Assembly (NCBI GenBank): GCA_015227615.1
Contig: JAALGZ010000007.1
Location: 930,001-994,000, forward strand
Origin: Labyrinthula sp. Ha
Taxonomy: Eukaryota > Sar > Bigyra > Labyrinthulida > Labyrinthulaceae
DNA: 64,000 bases
Direction of reading: 5' to 3'
The notes under the pieces were generated by a model, which saw only the letters and a list, made by a program, of their open reading frames with translations, searched no databases and was not told where the DNA came from. Of the stretch, positions 22,518-35,180 are shown piece after piece; the first letter of the stretch is position 1, and each line of letters begins with the position of its first letter. Made by a program: the position numbers and the translations under genes.

Positions 22518-24429
22518 ACTCTCTATTTGTGTTTTCATAAGAATTTCTTCAGAGCGAATGGCTGGGATACGTGTAAATAATCGATAAACATTCTCCCTCA
22601 TTTCCCATCTGCATTCAAGTTTCAGTTTCAGCTACCTTAATCGCTGCTCTGTTATTGCTTTATAGGGTCCGTTATCATAAATAAAGTTAACTATCGGAAT
22701 ATATTTTACTGGATTTTACTTACCATTATTGGCGTTTAGACACCCTTAAAGGTTTCTGAATTAACCATATTAACGGTAAGCACAATAATCCCTTCGATTT
22801 ACTGTGGTCCAAGAATATTTTCCATGAATTATATTTTATGGAAAACCAAACCTTGATAATATATCATCTCGTTATTTATAACTTATGTCTCCTTGAATTT
22901 TAACCAAAATTAATGCTTCTCATTAGAAGAAGAATCTATTAACCATAATTCTAGGCTAATCACTAGCTCCAATATTCACCAGGCAGTCAGTCTTGAAGCT
23001 TCTGTGGGTCGAGTTTTCTTCATTTATGTTTAAACCCTTTTGTGTCCATATTAATGTCATTTATTTGTTCAATTAAATAACCTTTTGTGATGTTTAGGCT
23101 GGACTTGCTTGTTTTTAATCTTAGACTTGTATCAGGAAAATGCAATTTAGGGAGTCTCAAATAATACTGGAACCTACCGGTACCTATCGTGTATATTCTT
23201 TTTCCAATTATTATCCGTTAGTGCGATTTAGTGATAAGGCTAGAATTCTAGTATATAGTAATAACGGCAATCCATTTTAATTAGAATTAAACAGATGCTA
23301 CCGTTAATCACAGTACGATAACGAGCCTTAACTATTGTTCTGGGTCATGGCCCAAGATCACATTGTTTAGAACAATCCAAGAACTAAACTAGTCTCGTAT
23401 CTTGATTATCAATATTAATTAGAATAGCATTTCTTGACTTAGGAATGGAGTCTTGTTCTTGGTTCGAGGTACATCAATTTTGCAGGATTAATGAAATTAG
23501 AAACTTTTTTCATTGCTAGCTAAGGTATAGTTCATAGCTATGTTAAGAGAACAAATTTTTTCGTAAGATATAAGGTTACATATAAACTTTACCACTGTTA
23601 AAACATAATTTGCGTCTTCAAAAACAAGCCATGTACAAGAATAGAAGTGTAGTAGTGGGATTGAAGATTTCTCGGGTTTAATAATATAATGCCTAGCAAA
23701 TGTGAGATTAATTTTCAAGATTCTTTCATCTCTAATGATTTATTTCCTTAAGAACCATTTTACTTGCCTCGTTTGATTTATCTCTTGACGTTATGAATAA
23801 GAAGCTGTCCAAACAAAGTAACATGATCGTCACTTTTTCAAACTCAAAAATTCTCCTATTTTAAATTCTCCGGTTAGAAAATAGAAATATGACTAATGCA
23901 TATATTAAGGCAAGGCATTTCAAAACTTTTAACTTCAATATATCTATTTGTTAGTAACATTTTATGGGAATGTTGTTCTATCAACATACTCCATGAAGTT
24001 TTTTTCATATCTATTTCTGCTATAATAACTCTGTTCAAAATATTTTTTCACATTATTTTAACTCTTCAAGAATTTTCGTTACGATTCCTCATATATTGTA
24101 TAATTTCATATTTCAAGAAAAGTCTTTTTTATGAATTCGATACAATTCTCTTCAAGCTCTCGATTTTATTTTTTCTCAAGACTAACCGGTAAATTAGTTC
24201 TCGACTCAGTTGCAAATAAGTAGCTATAGATTTGTTCTGAAGTCATCACCGAACAATCCAGCGACCAAGTCGGAGTTCTTGTTCCCTGTTCTCCACAACC
24301 TCGGGGAATCCCAAACACAAAAAATAATAGGCTGTATTTATTATAAGAAGAAGCAAGCGGAACTCTTTAATCAGTAAAAGCGGAAGAGAAGAACCAACAG
24401 ACGTGGGAACATAAAACAAAAGAAATATA

Positions 24430-25824
24430 ATGGACTGTTCTCAAGAAATTCCATGTGCTGATAATAGGAGCTTGACGTGCTACTTTTTTGATGGTAGCGA
24501 AGAAGGTATTTGTGGCTGTTCGAACTGGTACATCTTTGAAGGTACTTTCTAACTCCTTTTGTTATGATTAGGTAAAGATTGTAATGAACTTGGAAGGTGG
24601 GCAAGAATTCTTTTTTCACTGGAGTGTTTAAATCTTTTCTTGGCAGTCATGGGTTTTATTTTGTCTATTAAGGTAGGGATAAGGCATTATAAAAGATGGT
24701 CGCAAACTGTTCAAACTTCTCGCAATAAACCAGGTTGTCTTTCTTTTCTCTGCTTCAAACTTTTCAAAAGAAAAAAACCTGATGCTTTACTTCTCTCAGT
24801 TTTTTTTAACCTTTCGTCCTTACTGTTTCTCATCTTGTTAAAATGTTTTGAAGTTTCTATATATTTAACACCTGATCTTTTCAAAGAATCTAATCTTGGT
24901 GGTGATATACAGTTGCATGAGTTCCATCGAAATGCCATCCCAATACTTCTTTGCTTCCTTGGAGTTTTCTCCATCCTCTCAGGGTTCAGTATTAGTTTAG
25001 TATGGATATCAATTGCAAAAAATGCAAAAACTATGGCAGTTTCTACAAGAGGATTTCTATCAAAGTTTAAATATTTTATTCTTTTAATTGAGATTATATG
25101 GTTTGCTGGTGGTTTAACTTCATATATTCAAAGTGAGGAATTTAGAAGTTTTTATTTTATTTCAATATTTTTTGTATCTATATTTGGTTTGATAAGTTAT
25201 TTTATTGGTTACAAAGCGCTTGCTATTGATTTTCTTCAACAATCAGAATCAAAAACTAAGAGAAAAACAAGCATTTGGGATGTAGCTTTCAGAAAAAGTA
25301 AAAATGACGGAACTCCTGAACCTGTTACAAATTTTGCTCAACTTCAAATGCAAAATCAAGAAACAAATAAAAGAAGTAGTCGATGGAGCTATCAAGAACT
25401 GAAAAATAAGAGTTATAAAAGTATCCAGCAAAATATGTTTATCACAACCTGTCTTGTAAGTATAGCCTTAGTATCAATTTCGGCATTTGGTGCAGCGGCA
25501 TTTACGATGTACTCTAGAGGATATATAAAGTATAATCATCCGGGAAGTGCACCAAAAACAACAATTTGCACAACCATGATGACTTATAGCTTATTGATTC
25601 TTTTTTTTGCTGTTTCGCGATTCCTGCACAAGAGCTTAAAGAAAGAAGGTAGCGCAAATATTACGCATTTAAAACATGACAGTGTGTTTAAAAAGCTATC
25701 TTTCTTAACAAACCGAACAGCTGGTACTCCTTCTTGGCATTATAGATCAAAAAAAAGAAGTTCATTTGCTAGAGAAACAGTGCCAAGAAGAAAGACAAAC
25801 GAAATTCGTGTAGAGTCTCCTTAG
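24430..25824 (+). CDS. Multipass membrane protein with N-terminal EGF-like module
   Basis: Exon 1 is 24430-24541 and exon 2 is 24572-25824, separated by a 30-nt intron (24542-24571, GTACTT...GATTAG, phase 1). The product is 454 residues. The first exon encodes a Cys-rich stretch with C17, then C28-G-C30 and C41 spaced as in the second half of an EGF module (CGCSNWYIFEGKDC), placed directly before the first membrane segment. The rest has about seven hydrophobic segments, with a longer basic loop around 240-275 (numbering with exon 1) and a basic C-terminal tail (RSKKRSSFARETVPRRK). The topology suggests a receptor-like or sensor membrane protein, but no family is recognised. Exon 1 has an ATG with an in-frame stop just upstream and no evident signal peptide, so a further 5' exon is possible. 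The gene overlaps the convergent VTT gene at the stop codons. Confidence 0.75.
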
Positions 25825-26630
25825 ACTTTATGCAACATTTTGTCACTCTCTGACGATCCAATTCGTTGTCTAGAAATGTCGCTGTCTATATTTGAATCTG
25901 AAATACATATTTGGGCATTTAGTTTTGTGTGTTCTATTATTTTATTATATTCTTTTCTTGCAATATTTGCAGCAACAAAGGACATGATTATAGCAAAGAA
26001 AAAGCTAATGTAAGATATAAAGTTTGAAGTCTGGTCTTGGGTATTATGTGCAACAATTTTTGATGTTGAACCTAAATAAACTGTTGTTATTGAAGCTGAG
26101 AGATCACCAAAGAAAGAAGTTATAACAAAGCAATATAAGTCAATAGGAAATAGTCCAAAAAAATAGTTTTTTATTTGTGTAGGAAGTAAGACAAAACGTG
26201 ATAAAAATACAAGTTTCCATTGATTAAATTCTACAGCTTGTTTTAAGACTTCAAAATCTCCTAGTTTTTCTACGATTGGGAACTTTTTTTCAAGTGAAAA
26301 GGTTCTTGGGTGGTATTTCAAAATATATCTCGATATTAGAAACTGTATAATAGAGCTGATGTGGTGAGTGGTATTTGCTATTACAAAATTTTTTGGGAAG
26401 TCAAAAAGAACTCCACACGTAAAATAGACAAATGTTCCTGAAACACCTGGAATCATAAGCAGGAGGGTGACTGCGAGTGAAAATAATAACGTGGAGCTTG
26501 TTGATTGATTTGCTTGTGTTCCAAATTTCTCGATAGTTTTAAGCAGGTAGGGAAGAAATAATTTGTAAAAATATATTCCTAGTATAATTATCAAGATTAT
26601 AAAAGGAACGGAAGACCAAACACCCCTCAT
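25821..26630 (-). CDS. TVP38/TMEM64-type VTT (SNARE-associated) membrane protein
   Basis: The 269-residue multipass protein has the VTT/DedA-like signature. A hydrophobic start is followed by LLMIPGVSGTFVYFTCGVLFDF, the amphipathic membrane-entry element with the (I/L)PG...G..FG pattern in altered form. FLSRFVLLPTQIKNYFFGLFPI matches the R...P....N...G motif of TVP38/TMEM41/TMEM64 proteins. Such proteins act in Golgi and ER membranes, with TMEM41B/VMP1 relatives being phospholipid scramblases. A polar tail of about 50 residues follows the last segment. Its TAA (25821-25823 on the plus axis) overlaps the TAG (25822-25824) of the convergent EGF-like membrane protein gene, so the two genes share a TTAG tetranucleotide as both stops. 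Confidence 0.8.
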   Translation of the reverse strand: MRGVWSSVPFIILIIILGIYFYKLFLPYLLKTIEKFGTQANQSTSSTLLFSLAVTLLLMIPGVSGTFVYFTCGVLFDFPKNFVIANTTHHISSIIQFLISRYILKYHPRTFSLEKKFPIVEKLGDFEVLKQAVEFNQWKLVFLSRFVLLPTQIKNYFFGLFPIDLYCFVITSFFGDLSASITTVYLGSTSKIVAHNTQDQTSNFISYISFFFAIIMSFVAANIARKEYNKIIEHTKLNAQICISDSNIDSDISRQRIGSSESDKMLHKV

Positions 26631-29600
26631 GAACCGCCTAGGATGATCTATCTTCGTGTCTTACTCATGCCATAGTAATGCTATATCGTTGGACTAGATA
26701 TTACTTTCGCATCGATGAGTTATCTGTTAAAGCACCGCATTCACAATGTAAATTTTGGTCCAGACTCCAGAGAATACAGAAATGCCCTGTTAGAGTATAC
26801 CTACTTGGACGAAGCCTCTATGTAGAGGATAGAGGGACAATCTAACACAAATAAAAGCTGATCACAGTGATTGCATATGTAGATGATCAAACTGTTACAA
26901 ACTTCAGGCTCTTACTGTAAAAACACTTACATATAAACTCCTTTTTTCTCAAGGATCAGCTAGTGTAGGTTATAATGTACCCGATATACAAATAAGTATA
27001 ATAGACTACGGAGTAATGCATGTCTTGTTTAGCCCGTTCAAAAGCAGTCGGCGTACTGCTCTTCTTTCCACATAACTAGTTATGAAGGTAGTTGAGGCTG
27101 AAAGCAGATGTGAAAGGAGATGAAGTTGATTATGAAAGATATTTGGATAAAAATAATAAAAACGTTAATTTTTATCGCATACTATGATGAACAAGACCAT
27201 GTGCAAAAGTAGGCAGAAAGTGCAGAGTTTTAGTGTTGTCAGCAGACACAGAGCGGGAAAAGTCTAGACGAGTTATTGCTGTCACTTTAGATGATCGAAG
27301 TTCATTAAATAGGTTGTTATTCTTTTCTTAAAAAAGGGGAACTCTTTTATCAAAATAATAAATACCCAAAATCATTCTCTATATATTCTATAGAGCCATT
27401 TGGTTCTTTGTTAGAAGTTAGCATTATTGCAATGTACCTTTTTGTGATATCCATCTTTTCGGCAATAAAAAATTAGTTAAAAAAAGCTAGATTCAGTAAT
27501 TTCAACACAGTAAATTGCTTTAAAGCGTTTATTTCCCACCAGTTATAGCCTTCAGATGTGCTTAGTTCATATTAAGAAATACTTTGTGCTGTATTTACCT
27601 CCTTTTCTTTGTTGAGCACTGATTAGTTCATTTTCTTTGCATTTCTTATTGATGCCCAAATTACCAACATTTGATTAATCAAATCATTATTTAGAGATAA
27701 AATTTCTAATTTTAATTTACTAACACTTTAACTTTTTAGAGATGTCACTAACCTGTATATACCAAGGCTTGCAAAATTATTTTGGTGGCTAAAAGTTTGT
27801 GAAAAGTGACCTAGTTAAATAAGTAAAGATAACCAACATAACCTGAAAACAAGAAAAATCCCGATTTTAAAAAATATTTGATGGAAACATAAAGCAGCAT
27901 CTATGAAACGAAATAAGAATACCAAATTAACCGCTAGCTCTAGGTTGCAATGTCAGAAACATTAGACATGGAAGCTATCCTTAACTTCAAGATGTGGCTA
28001 AGTGATTCAATTTATACTGAAGAATTTGAGAAAAATATTAAACATGATAAAACTGAAAAGGGCACAGAATTACCGGTGACATAACACATTCACAAAAGGG
28101 TAGAAACATAGATCAGTATTATGGCGAGAACTTCGTTAGCTTGAAATTTCAACCAGAAAGATCACGAATAATCCTAAATGAAGTCTAATTACTCACCATA
28201 TAATCTTATCACACTCAGAAAAGCCCCATTAATCCTCAACTCGTTCTTCTCTATTCCCAATATAAGTCACACCATCAATAATCATATGAAATTTCAATAA
28301 AGATGAAGCTTATGTAAATTCATCAAAGACGTATCTAGGCTCCTCCGAGCTCCGTTTCATAGTAACTGCAATAATTTTCTTCGTTGCTTGAGATATTCAG
28401 TCAGACATAACTATTTGTTTGAATCCCCATCTCGTTTTCTCGATAACGCTTTTGATAAGTGGATGCATTTAGAAAAATCAGAAGTGTATGCATATACGTC
28501 GAATAATTGCCTTCTTCATTAGATAAATAGATTACGAAAAAGCAAGAAATAATCGATCAATTACATAAAGTACTTAAGATATCAGTTGAATATACTATGG
28601 CATTGAACAGCAGTCAGACTCAGGAACTGTGCAACCATAGCGTGGTTCCAACAGGGTGCATCTTCTGATCCAGTTTTCTCCTTAAGCGTCAATCTTTATA
28701 AAAACGATGTACCTCACCATTATACTTTCAAAATGCTTGTTTAATTAGTTTGCGCCATGTTAACAGTGCATCTGGGATATTTAATCTGTGTTTTGGCCTC
28801 TATGTTTACAGACTATCTCTTATTTCAAAAAACGTAGAGTCTTACTAAAAATGCAGCAACTTTGAACCCCTTCAACGCAAGACACAACTTGCATCAAACC
28901 ATCAGATTATAACTATTAAATTTGGCTTATCTATCAAGCAAAACAGTTTATATTTATTTTATTTAGTTTTCTATAGCAATATAATATTAATATCAAAGTT
29001 AAAGGCCATAAATAGTGCTCTGCACCTTGCAATATGGCTATTTTCAAACCCAAAAACCCTTTTGGAGGTTGCTTAAATTTTATAATGCATTTAACCGAAT
29101 AAGATGGGTTAGAGCACCCTTTACATTTTCAAAAAATATATAAAGGGGTGGTGCTTCCATTCTAATTAGGAAGAGTTAAACCAGGTATGCCTCAGTGTTT
29201 GAAATTGCGATGTTAAGAATTCGCATTAAAGTCTAGTCTTAGCGTAATTGTTCACAAAGTAACATAGTGTGAGAGCATTGTCTTAGTAGAATAAAAAACT
29301 ACATTATGGCAGGTCTTCTTATTCTTTGGCCAGTGTGCCATATCCATCGTTTTCCACTAATCCCCTTTCAGCTTGGTTCATTTTGAGGAAACCATGTTAC
29401 GCTTATTTTAAGAAGTTCCTTTGTGTATGAATGACATGGTCATGAGTGATAAAAGTAGTTCTGTACGAAAAAAACAACCTATTATCTCACTTTAGTGGGA
29501 AAATACAGAAACAGTAGAAACTGAGTTATTTCTTGCAATAGGGTCATGGATAGAATATATATATATACTTTATTTTTTCAAGCTATTTTGAAACTATGCA

Positions 29601-31705
29601 GGTAAACGATACACTGGAAGTTCATAGTCTTTTATACTATAGCACACTTGATACTTTGTATGGTATGTTTCGTTGGTTTGCCTTACGCATTAGCCAAGAG
29701 AAAAGTTATCTGGAATACTGAACAAGTTGTATTTAAATTATTTTATTGCTTTGTGTCACACCTTATTGCCTAGAACTTAATGCAGTAATAAGAAATGTCT
29801 AGAAATGTACGCTCTTAATCTTCTAGCACTAGAGAGTAGGTTATGTTACAGTATATGTTAAACTATACAGAACAGGTAAAGAAATGAATATAAGTGATAA
29901 TAAGCCTAAAAGGGCCAAGTTTTACTCGGTTAGTTACCTACTATTTCTCCATTAAATACTATGGCAATATGCAGTAATCCTGTAGTTTTATAGAGTTTTC
30001 ATAAATTAATCAATTTTTACCATTCTAAGTTTCTTTAACTTTTATTAAATTGTCCAAATTTTGTACCGTTAAGCCTTTCTATGTTAGGAATTATAGTTCT
30101 TCATTATTTTTTTTTCTGGGAAAGTGAGCAAAGTAGAACCTGACTCTGATAAGGAATAAAAATAACTTTCATTCCAAAAATGGAATTTACATAACAGAAA
30201 GGTGAGTATCAATTTGCAGTAACCTTTAGCAGATAATCAAAATAGAGCAGTTCATGATAGATCCAGTGATAAGTCTCAAATAACGTTGTATTATATCTTG
30301 ATATATATCTGTTATCTTATTTAAAAACTCATTTTTGTTTCGGAGGAAAGATGATTGGAATAAAAATTGACACATTTCTTTAGAGATAAGACTTGATCTT
30401 TGGATTTTTTGGTAAATAGAATTTTGTGAAGCTTTCGGTCGGATTATTGTCCCATGCTAAATGCTTTCTTAATACGTTTATTGCTGAAGCAGTCTCTATT
30501 TTCTAAAGGTTATACAAATCTATACCTGCTTTCTTTGTGAAATGGTCTCTAATTAAAAATGTTAACGAAAAATATTTTTTCATCACCTAGGCTAAGATGG
30601 AGCTCAAAATCTGTGATAACAGATAAACTTACTTTTTCTCATATATTTAATCATTAGTTAGTTTCACAATTGCTAAAAACTTGTCGTTATTTTTGTAAAT
30701 CATATAATAGATACTTTATTATGTTTGAGTTATTTTTTGCTAGATCACTTTTAGCACATTCGGCAGCTTGAAGTAAGCATATCTTAGCTGAACATTGATC
30801 GTAAAGTAGTAGTTGACTTGAAGTTTTGAATTAAAAATGTACCTGCTATAAAATATTGCTTAGCTTAAAAGGGTCAAGATGAAGTGACTATATCTATAAG
30901 GCTCATCGGGAAGAATGTCTATTAAGCTATTTAATTCACCATATTACAAACTAGTTGTGCATTGCATACACTAATTGGCTAGGGTTTCTGCAAACAGCAC
31001 AAAAATATTCAGCATAAGACAGCCCTTGAAAAGATATTTATTGAATTTTGAAAATTTCTCACCACTGGTGAACTACATCATTCCTATTGAATGTAAGCTA
31101 CTTCTTACATATACCAATAATGGAAGCTCCAGCGGTTTTTTGCCTTTCAAAAAATAATTTCTAACTATGTAATAAAGTTTGAATTGGTGTCACGATTTCT
31201 CTGTTAGACTCTAGCATGGTCTAGGAAGAAAATTATTTGATGAAGCATTGAAAGCTTTACTTGGCCCATAATGTATTTGTTACGAGCAACTAGAGTGGGT
31301 GTTTCTGCAATCGAGAAAAATTTCTAAATATTGGTTATTTTATTCACATGGACAATAGAGTAGGGCAATGTTCCGTCACAATAAGGTACAATCACGTATG
31401 CACAGACACAGGGTAAGTACTACTTAGAAACAACAAAATATCCCGTACCAATACGCAAACATAAATTATTTCGATATAAAGAGGAGTCAAAATTTGATTT
31501 AGACCATACTAGAGCATTTAAATAGAGTCTTAAAAATGTTTAATAAAAGAACGAACTAATATTAGACATTAAGTAGGAAGAGTTACATTATAATAAACAA
31601 ATAAGTTATGTTGTCGACCACAAGCCATATAATAAGAATGTGTAAGTGGTTGAAAGGATATTGATACAGGCTCTATAACTCAATGTTGATTTTTCTTATT
31701 GGGTT
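26631..31705. other. 5.1-kb gene desert
   Basis: AT-rich DNA with no frame or RNA gene that can be supported. A short protein-like patch on the minus strand near 28600-28690 (GENWIRRCTLLEPRYGCTV) may be a relic but is too short to call. Confidence 0.45.
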
Positions 31706-32665
31706 CTACAAAATCTTTAACTGCTGAGAAAAACTTTGTCCCCTAGCTTTTAGAAAGTCCTTAGCGACAAGGGCCTTGATACCGTATGTTTCATCCAAAG
31801 TTTGAGTTACAAGTGTCGGATAACAATGTTTGTAAACCTGAAAAAATAGTATGATTTACTGTACCATAGGGCAGATTGAATGGAAAAATGTCTTAGAAAC
31901 CTATATAGAAAACAGAGCCCCTCAAACTAAGGCATTAACAATAAAATTTACAAGGAAGCAATTCTTACTTAACTATTGTTGTTGGAAGGATAAAATTATT
32001 TTGGAAATACTTTCGGAATGGTAATATTTTAAGAAAGGTAATTCGTTTTTTTCCTACAATTCGGCTTTCTGATTTCTAAGAATATTGGCGGAATAGTCTA
32101 CAATTTCCATGTGTAACACATTAGCTATCGCTCTTCATATTTGGGGCAAGAAGTGATAAAATCTATATTGAATAGATAATATTTATTCCGAAATTTATTG
32201 ATTACGTGATCTTGTTCCATGCTACTAAAACTATCTAGCAGTCTTAGAATTACTTCTTTCAAGCGAACCAGTATTGTTTTCATGTATGAAGACAAGAAGA
32301 AACCTCTCAATATTCTTCTCTTGAAATCTCTCCTTTAGGGTGGTGGGAAACTTATTATCTTCTTTTAGGGTAACTTCCTACCTGAACCAACACTTAAAAC
32401 TTTGTCTAAAGCGAAGCTTAACTTCTCCTGTTCAAGATTAGATACTCTCAGACTGTATATAGCACTAAATATAAAATATGTGTTCATGGATCCATTGCTC
32501 CCATATGCAATGGTTACAAAGAGGAATCCAAGGAAAACCTTTTATATTTAATTGAGGGTAGATAAAGGGGGTTCCACTCCAATACAATTTTCTGCAATAA
32601 TGTTCTTCGCCAAGGTTGAATAACTCTTCTGATAGATCTTTTTCTTCTGTACGAACTAAACTCAT
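31706..32665 (-). CDS. Probable unrecognised gene split into several small exons
   Basis: Coding-like text runs the length of this interval in pieces bounded by GT-AG dinucleotides. The first piece starts MSLVRTEEKDLSEELFNLG (ATG at 32663-32665). Later pieces include VSNLEQEKLSFALDKVL, FPTTLKERFQEKNIERFLL, NVLHMEIVDYSANILRNQK, a 36-nt exon at 31865-31900 (VSKTFFHSICPM) and a final exon at 31706-31837 (VYKHCYPTLV...LVAKDFLKARGQSF, then TAG). The last two are separated by a 27-nt GTACAG...TTTCAG intron and join in phase 0. Another candidate intron of 29 nt (GTAATT...TTTTAG) follows SLER. I could not obtain a complete intron chain: one stop remains near the middle. It is therefore either a live gene richer in introns than its neighbours or a recent pseudogene. 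No family is recognised. Confidence 0.4.
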
Positions 32666-33020
32666 ATACTCTTAATATATATATTAACACTCCTAAACAC
32701 TTACTTTAAGAAGTCTACCTACTCTTATTAGAAAACTGACCTTCTCATACTTTATTGTGATACCACTCATTTCTCATAACAAATTTACCCAAAAACTACT
32801 ATTTTCCAAAAAAAAATATTACTTGTCTATTACTTGACCTACCAATTTTGGGCATAATTAATCTTAGATCAAGTACTTAACGGATAGTAAAATGATTAAC
32901 CCATAAGTTAGATGTTCCCGAAAAATATTCCCTGCAGTTTCTTAACGAAAACAAGTGACGCTAATTGTCAGAACTTTTGGGAACAAAAATAAAAACGTAA
33001 AAATTATTACAGAAAAAGAA
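32666..33020. promoter_or_regulatory. Divergent upstream interval of the LtrA-like gene
   Basis: A 355-nt AT-rich stretch lies between the starts of the split gene and the LtrA-like gene. No specific motif is claimed beyond its position between two divergent starts. Confidence 0.3.
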
Positions 33021-34977
33021 ATGAGTGTTAAACCTACTCAAAGTGTAAAAGGTGAACCAAATGACGACTTTACTCTTGTCGAATCAAGAGGAAGATTGAC
33101 TGTTCGTCAGAAACTAAGAGACTACGCACGTGATACTCTAAACGATAGAAAGGAGTTATGGTACAGGGTAGTTCAATTTTCTTCATTTTACTCGATAGCC
33201 TCCTAAGATGCGACAATTTTGGGGTGATGAGCAAGAAGAGCTCGAGACTGATTGGGCAGAACTATTTTTTGATCTCATCTACGTCGCTATGGCGTTTAAG
33301 TTAGGTACACAACTTGAAGATGATATAACTGCAGGAGAATTTCTTCGTGCTGTTATAGTTTTAATTGCGCAGTTTTCCCCTATGTTCGCAGCTTGGTACA
33401 TCAGGTTGATCTACTTATCAAGAGTTGTGACAAACTCCCTGTTTCATAAGGTTTTAGACGTGGTAGAAGGAGTTCTGGTCGCGCTGATGGCTCTTTTTAT
33501 ATCAACATCACCTCAAATTTTTGATTTTTTTGATTCAGTTGATAGTAAAGATAGTGAAGAAGTAGAAAATATTTCCTTAATATACGCAGCTGAGGATGAT
33601 GAAAAGAAAACATTGAAAGAGATTAACTTCATTCTGGCTTTTACTTGCTGCTTTTGTCTTGTATTGATGGTGTACATTTTCAAATACTACGAAATGCTGA
33701 AATTTTCGCATGCAGTGGATGATGATCAAAAACAAAGGATAGAAGTCACAGCTACTCAGCGATTAAGAGAATGCTGCTTTACTTTAGGCATCATGCTTCT
33801 TGCGGTCATCTTAGCTCTTGTAGGTGTACCATATGGTACAATTTGGATTCTTGCGTTAAGTTTTCTTATTATGGCGCCTATTGGAATTGTCTTCTTCGCA
33901 GTTTTGTATAGTATAATAGAATTAGGAAAACAAGTTGGTGTTCCAGTACATGTGAATTTCATCGCTGAACGACTAGGAGAATTTACGATGTTGATGCTGG
34001 GCGAAGGAGTGTTGCAGATTATTATCCTGGCAGTTGATACCAATAATCTTCGTGAGCATCTTGTTTGCTTTATCCTTTCTTTCTCAATTTTATCTGCACT
34101 TCAGGTTCTAAATTTTACAGTACTACCGTTCGAAGCAGAAGAGCACGTCTTCAGAAGATCCGGAATAAGAGTTCCACAATTTCTTGTTCTGGAACATTTT
34201 TTCACTCTTTCGTTGGTTGCAGTTGGAGTTGGCTTAAAAACTCTTCTTAAAAAACAGGATGAACTTGATGACCCAAAAAATGAAAGGTTTGAGTATCTAT
34301 TGATGATCAGTCTTACAGTAGGGACAGTTCTTTTAAGCTTACTAAATGTAACGCATCTGGGAATATATGAGATAATTTGGACGCATGATCCATATCGAGG
34401 AAAAGTTGTTGATCATTTCAGGGTGGTTTTGTTTTTGTTAGAAACTTTTCTTCCCTTTGTGTTTATTGCAATTCCTTCAGGAGAGAGTACAAGTTGTGAA
34501 CTGCTCTTGGTTGAGGTTTGGGCTTTACTAATTGTTATATTTGCAGTGTATACAGTTGATAATAAGTATTATTTGTTATCACATGAAGAAATAAATCTCT
34601 TAGAGTCAAACTCTGATGGAGATTCCTCCTCAGAAGGGAGTGTGCACAAGAAACTGACCTTTGCTGAGAAAATAAAGTTTGAAGATAAGGTAGCAAGAGC
34701 TAGAAAACAATTTGAAACTATGGATCCTGAGAAGTTTAAGCGGCAGGAGGAAAGGAGAAGAAAAGATTTGGAGTTGATGTTTCACTATTTGAGAGACAGT
34801 GCCCAATCTATTGCAGAAAGGGTTGAGAATACAGATGCTATGTCCTGCAGTGTTAAAGCTGTAACTAACCTAGTAGAGGCTGTAGAAGAGCTTGAATCTG
34901 TTACTACTATGATAAAAGATGACTTGGAAAGGCTTTTAGCGTGTAATTTGAACCTGGCAAATGAGAGTAAGCTCTAA
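33021..34977 (+). CDS. LtrA-like multipass membrane protein
   Basis: Exon 1 is 33021-33167 and exon 2 is 33199-34977, separated by a 31-nt intron (33168-33198, GTAGTT...GATAG, phase 0). Splicing joins KELWYR to PPKMRQFWGDEQEE and gives 641 residues. The core matches the bacterial low-temperature-requirement A family: a WxDEQEELETDWAELFFDLIYVA start (WAELFFDL is the hallmark), then about ten membrane segments. The motif FIAERLGEFTMLMLGEGVLQ (ERxGEFxxxxLGE) is the second family landmark. The C-terminal 100 residues are a charged, likely coiled-coil cytosolic region (FKRQEERRRKDLELMFHYL). LtrA function is not established biochemically. Eukaryotic homologues occur in fungi, algae and protists. 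Upstream of the ATG the frame opens from a GTG, which is not used. It is in tandem with the HGSNAT-like gene, 203 nt apart. Confidence 0.85.
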
Positions 34978-35180
34978 GTATTCATATTACTTCGTTTTCG
35001 CATTTTGTGGTTTTCGAAATGTATGCCCAAAATATGCATGAACTGAAACATATCTTCGGAGAATATTAACAGAATCTTTCCGTTGGAGAAGTAATAGTCT
35101 TCCTCTCAGTGTAACCTAAGAATTAAACACCGTGTCTAGAAAATTGAATTGGTTTATTAGAGCTGTAGATAGGAATTAAA

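Larger units (their letters stand above)
15186..24429. other. 9.2-kb gene desert
   Basis: AT-rich DNA with only short, random-looking frames. The exceptions noted separately are a decayed coding patch near 20.25-20.57 kb and an AT microsatellite at 22.5 kb. No tRNA, rRNA or CRISPR-like array could be seen. Other old, fully decayed mobile DNA may be present but is not recognisable by eye. Confidence 0.5.

Noticed and set aside
32465-32665. Resemblance of CRKLYWSG to the N-terminus of the gamma-secretase subunit PEN-2
   Set aside because: Only a handful of residues agree and the diagnostic P-x-LW-x-x-N segment and second membrane helix are absent.
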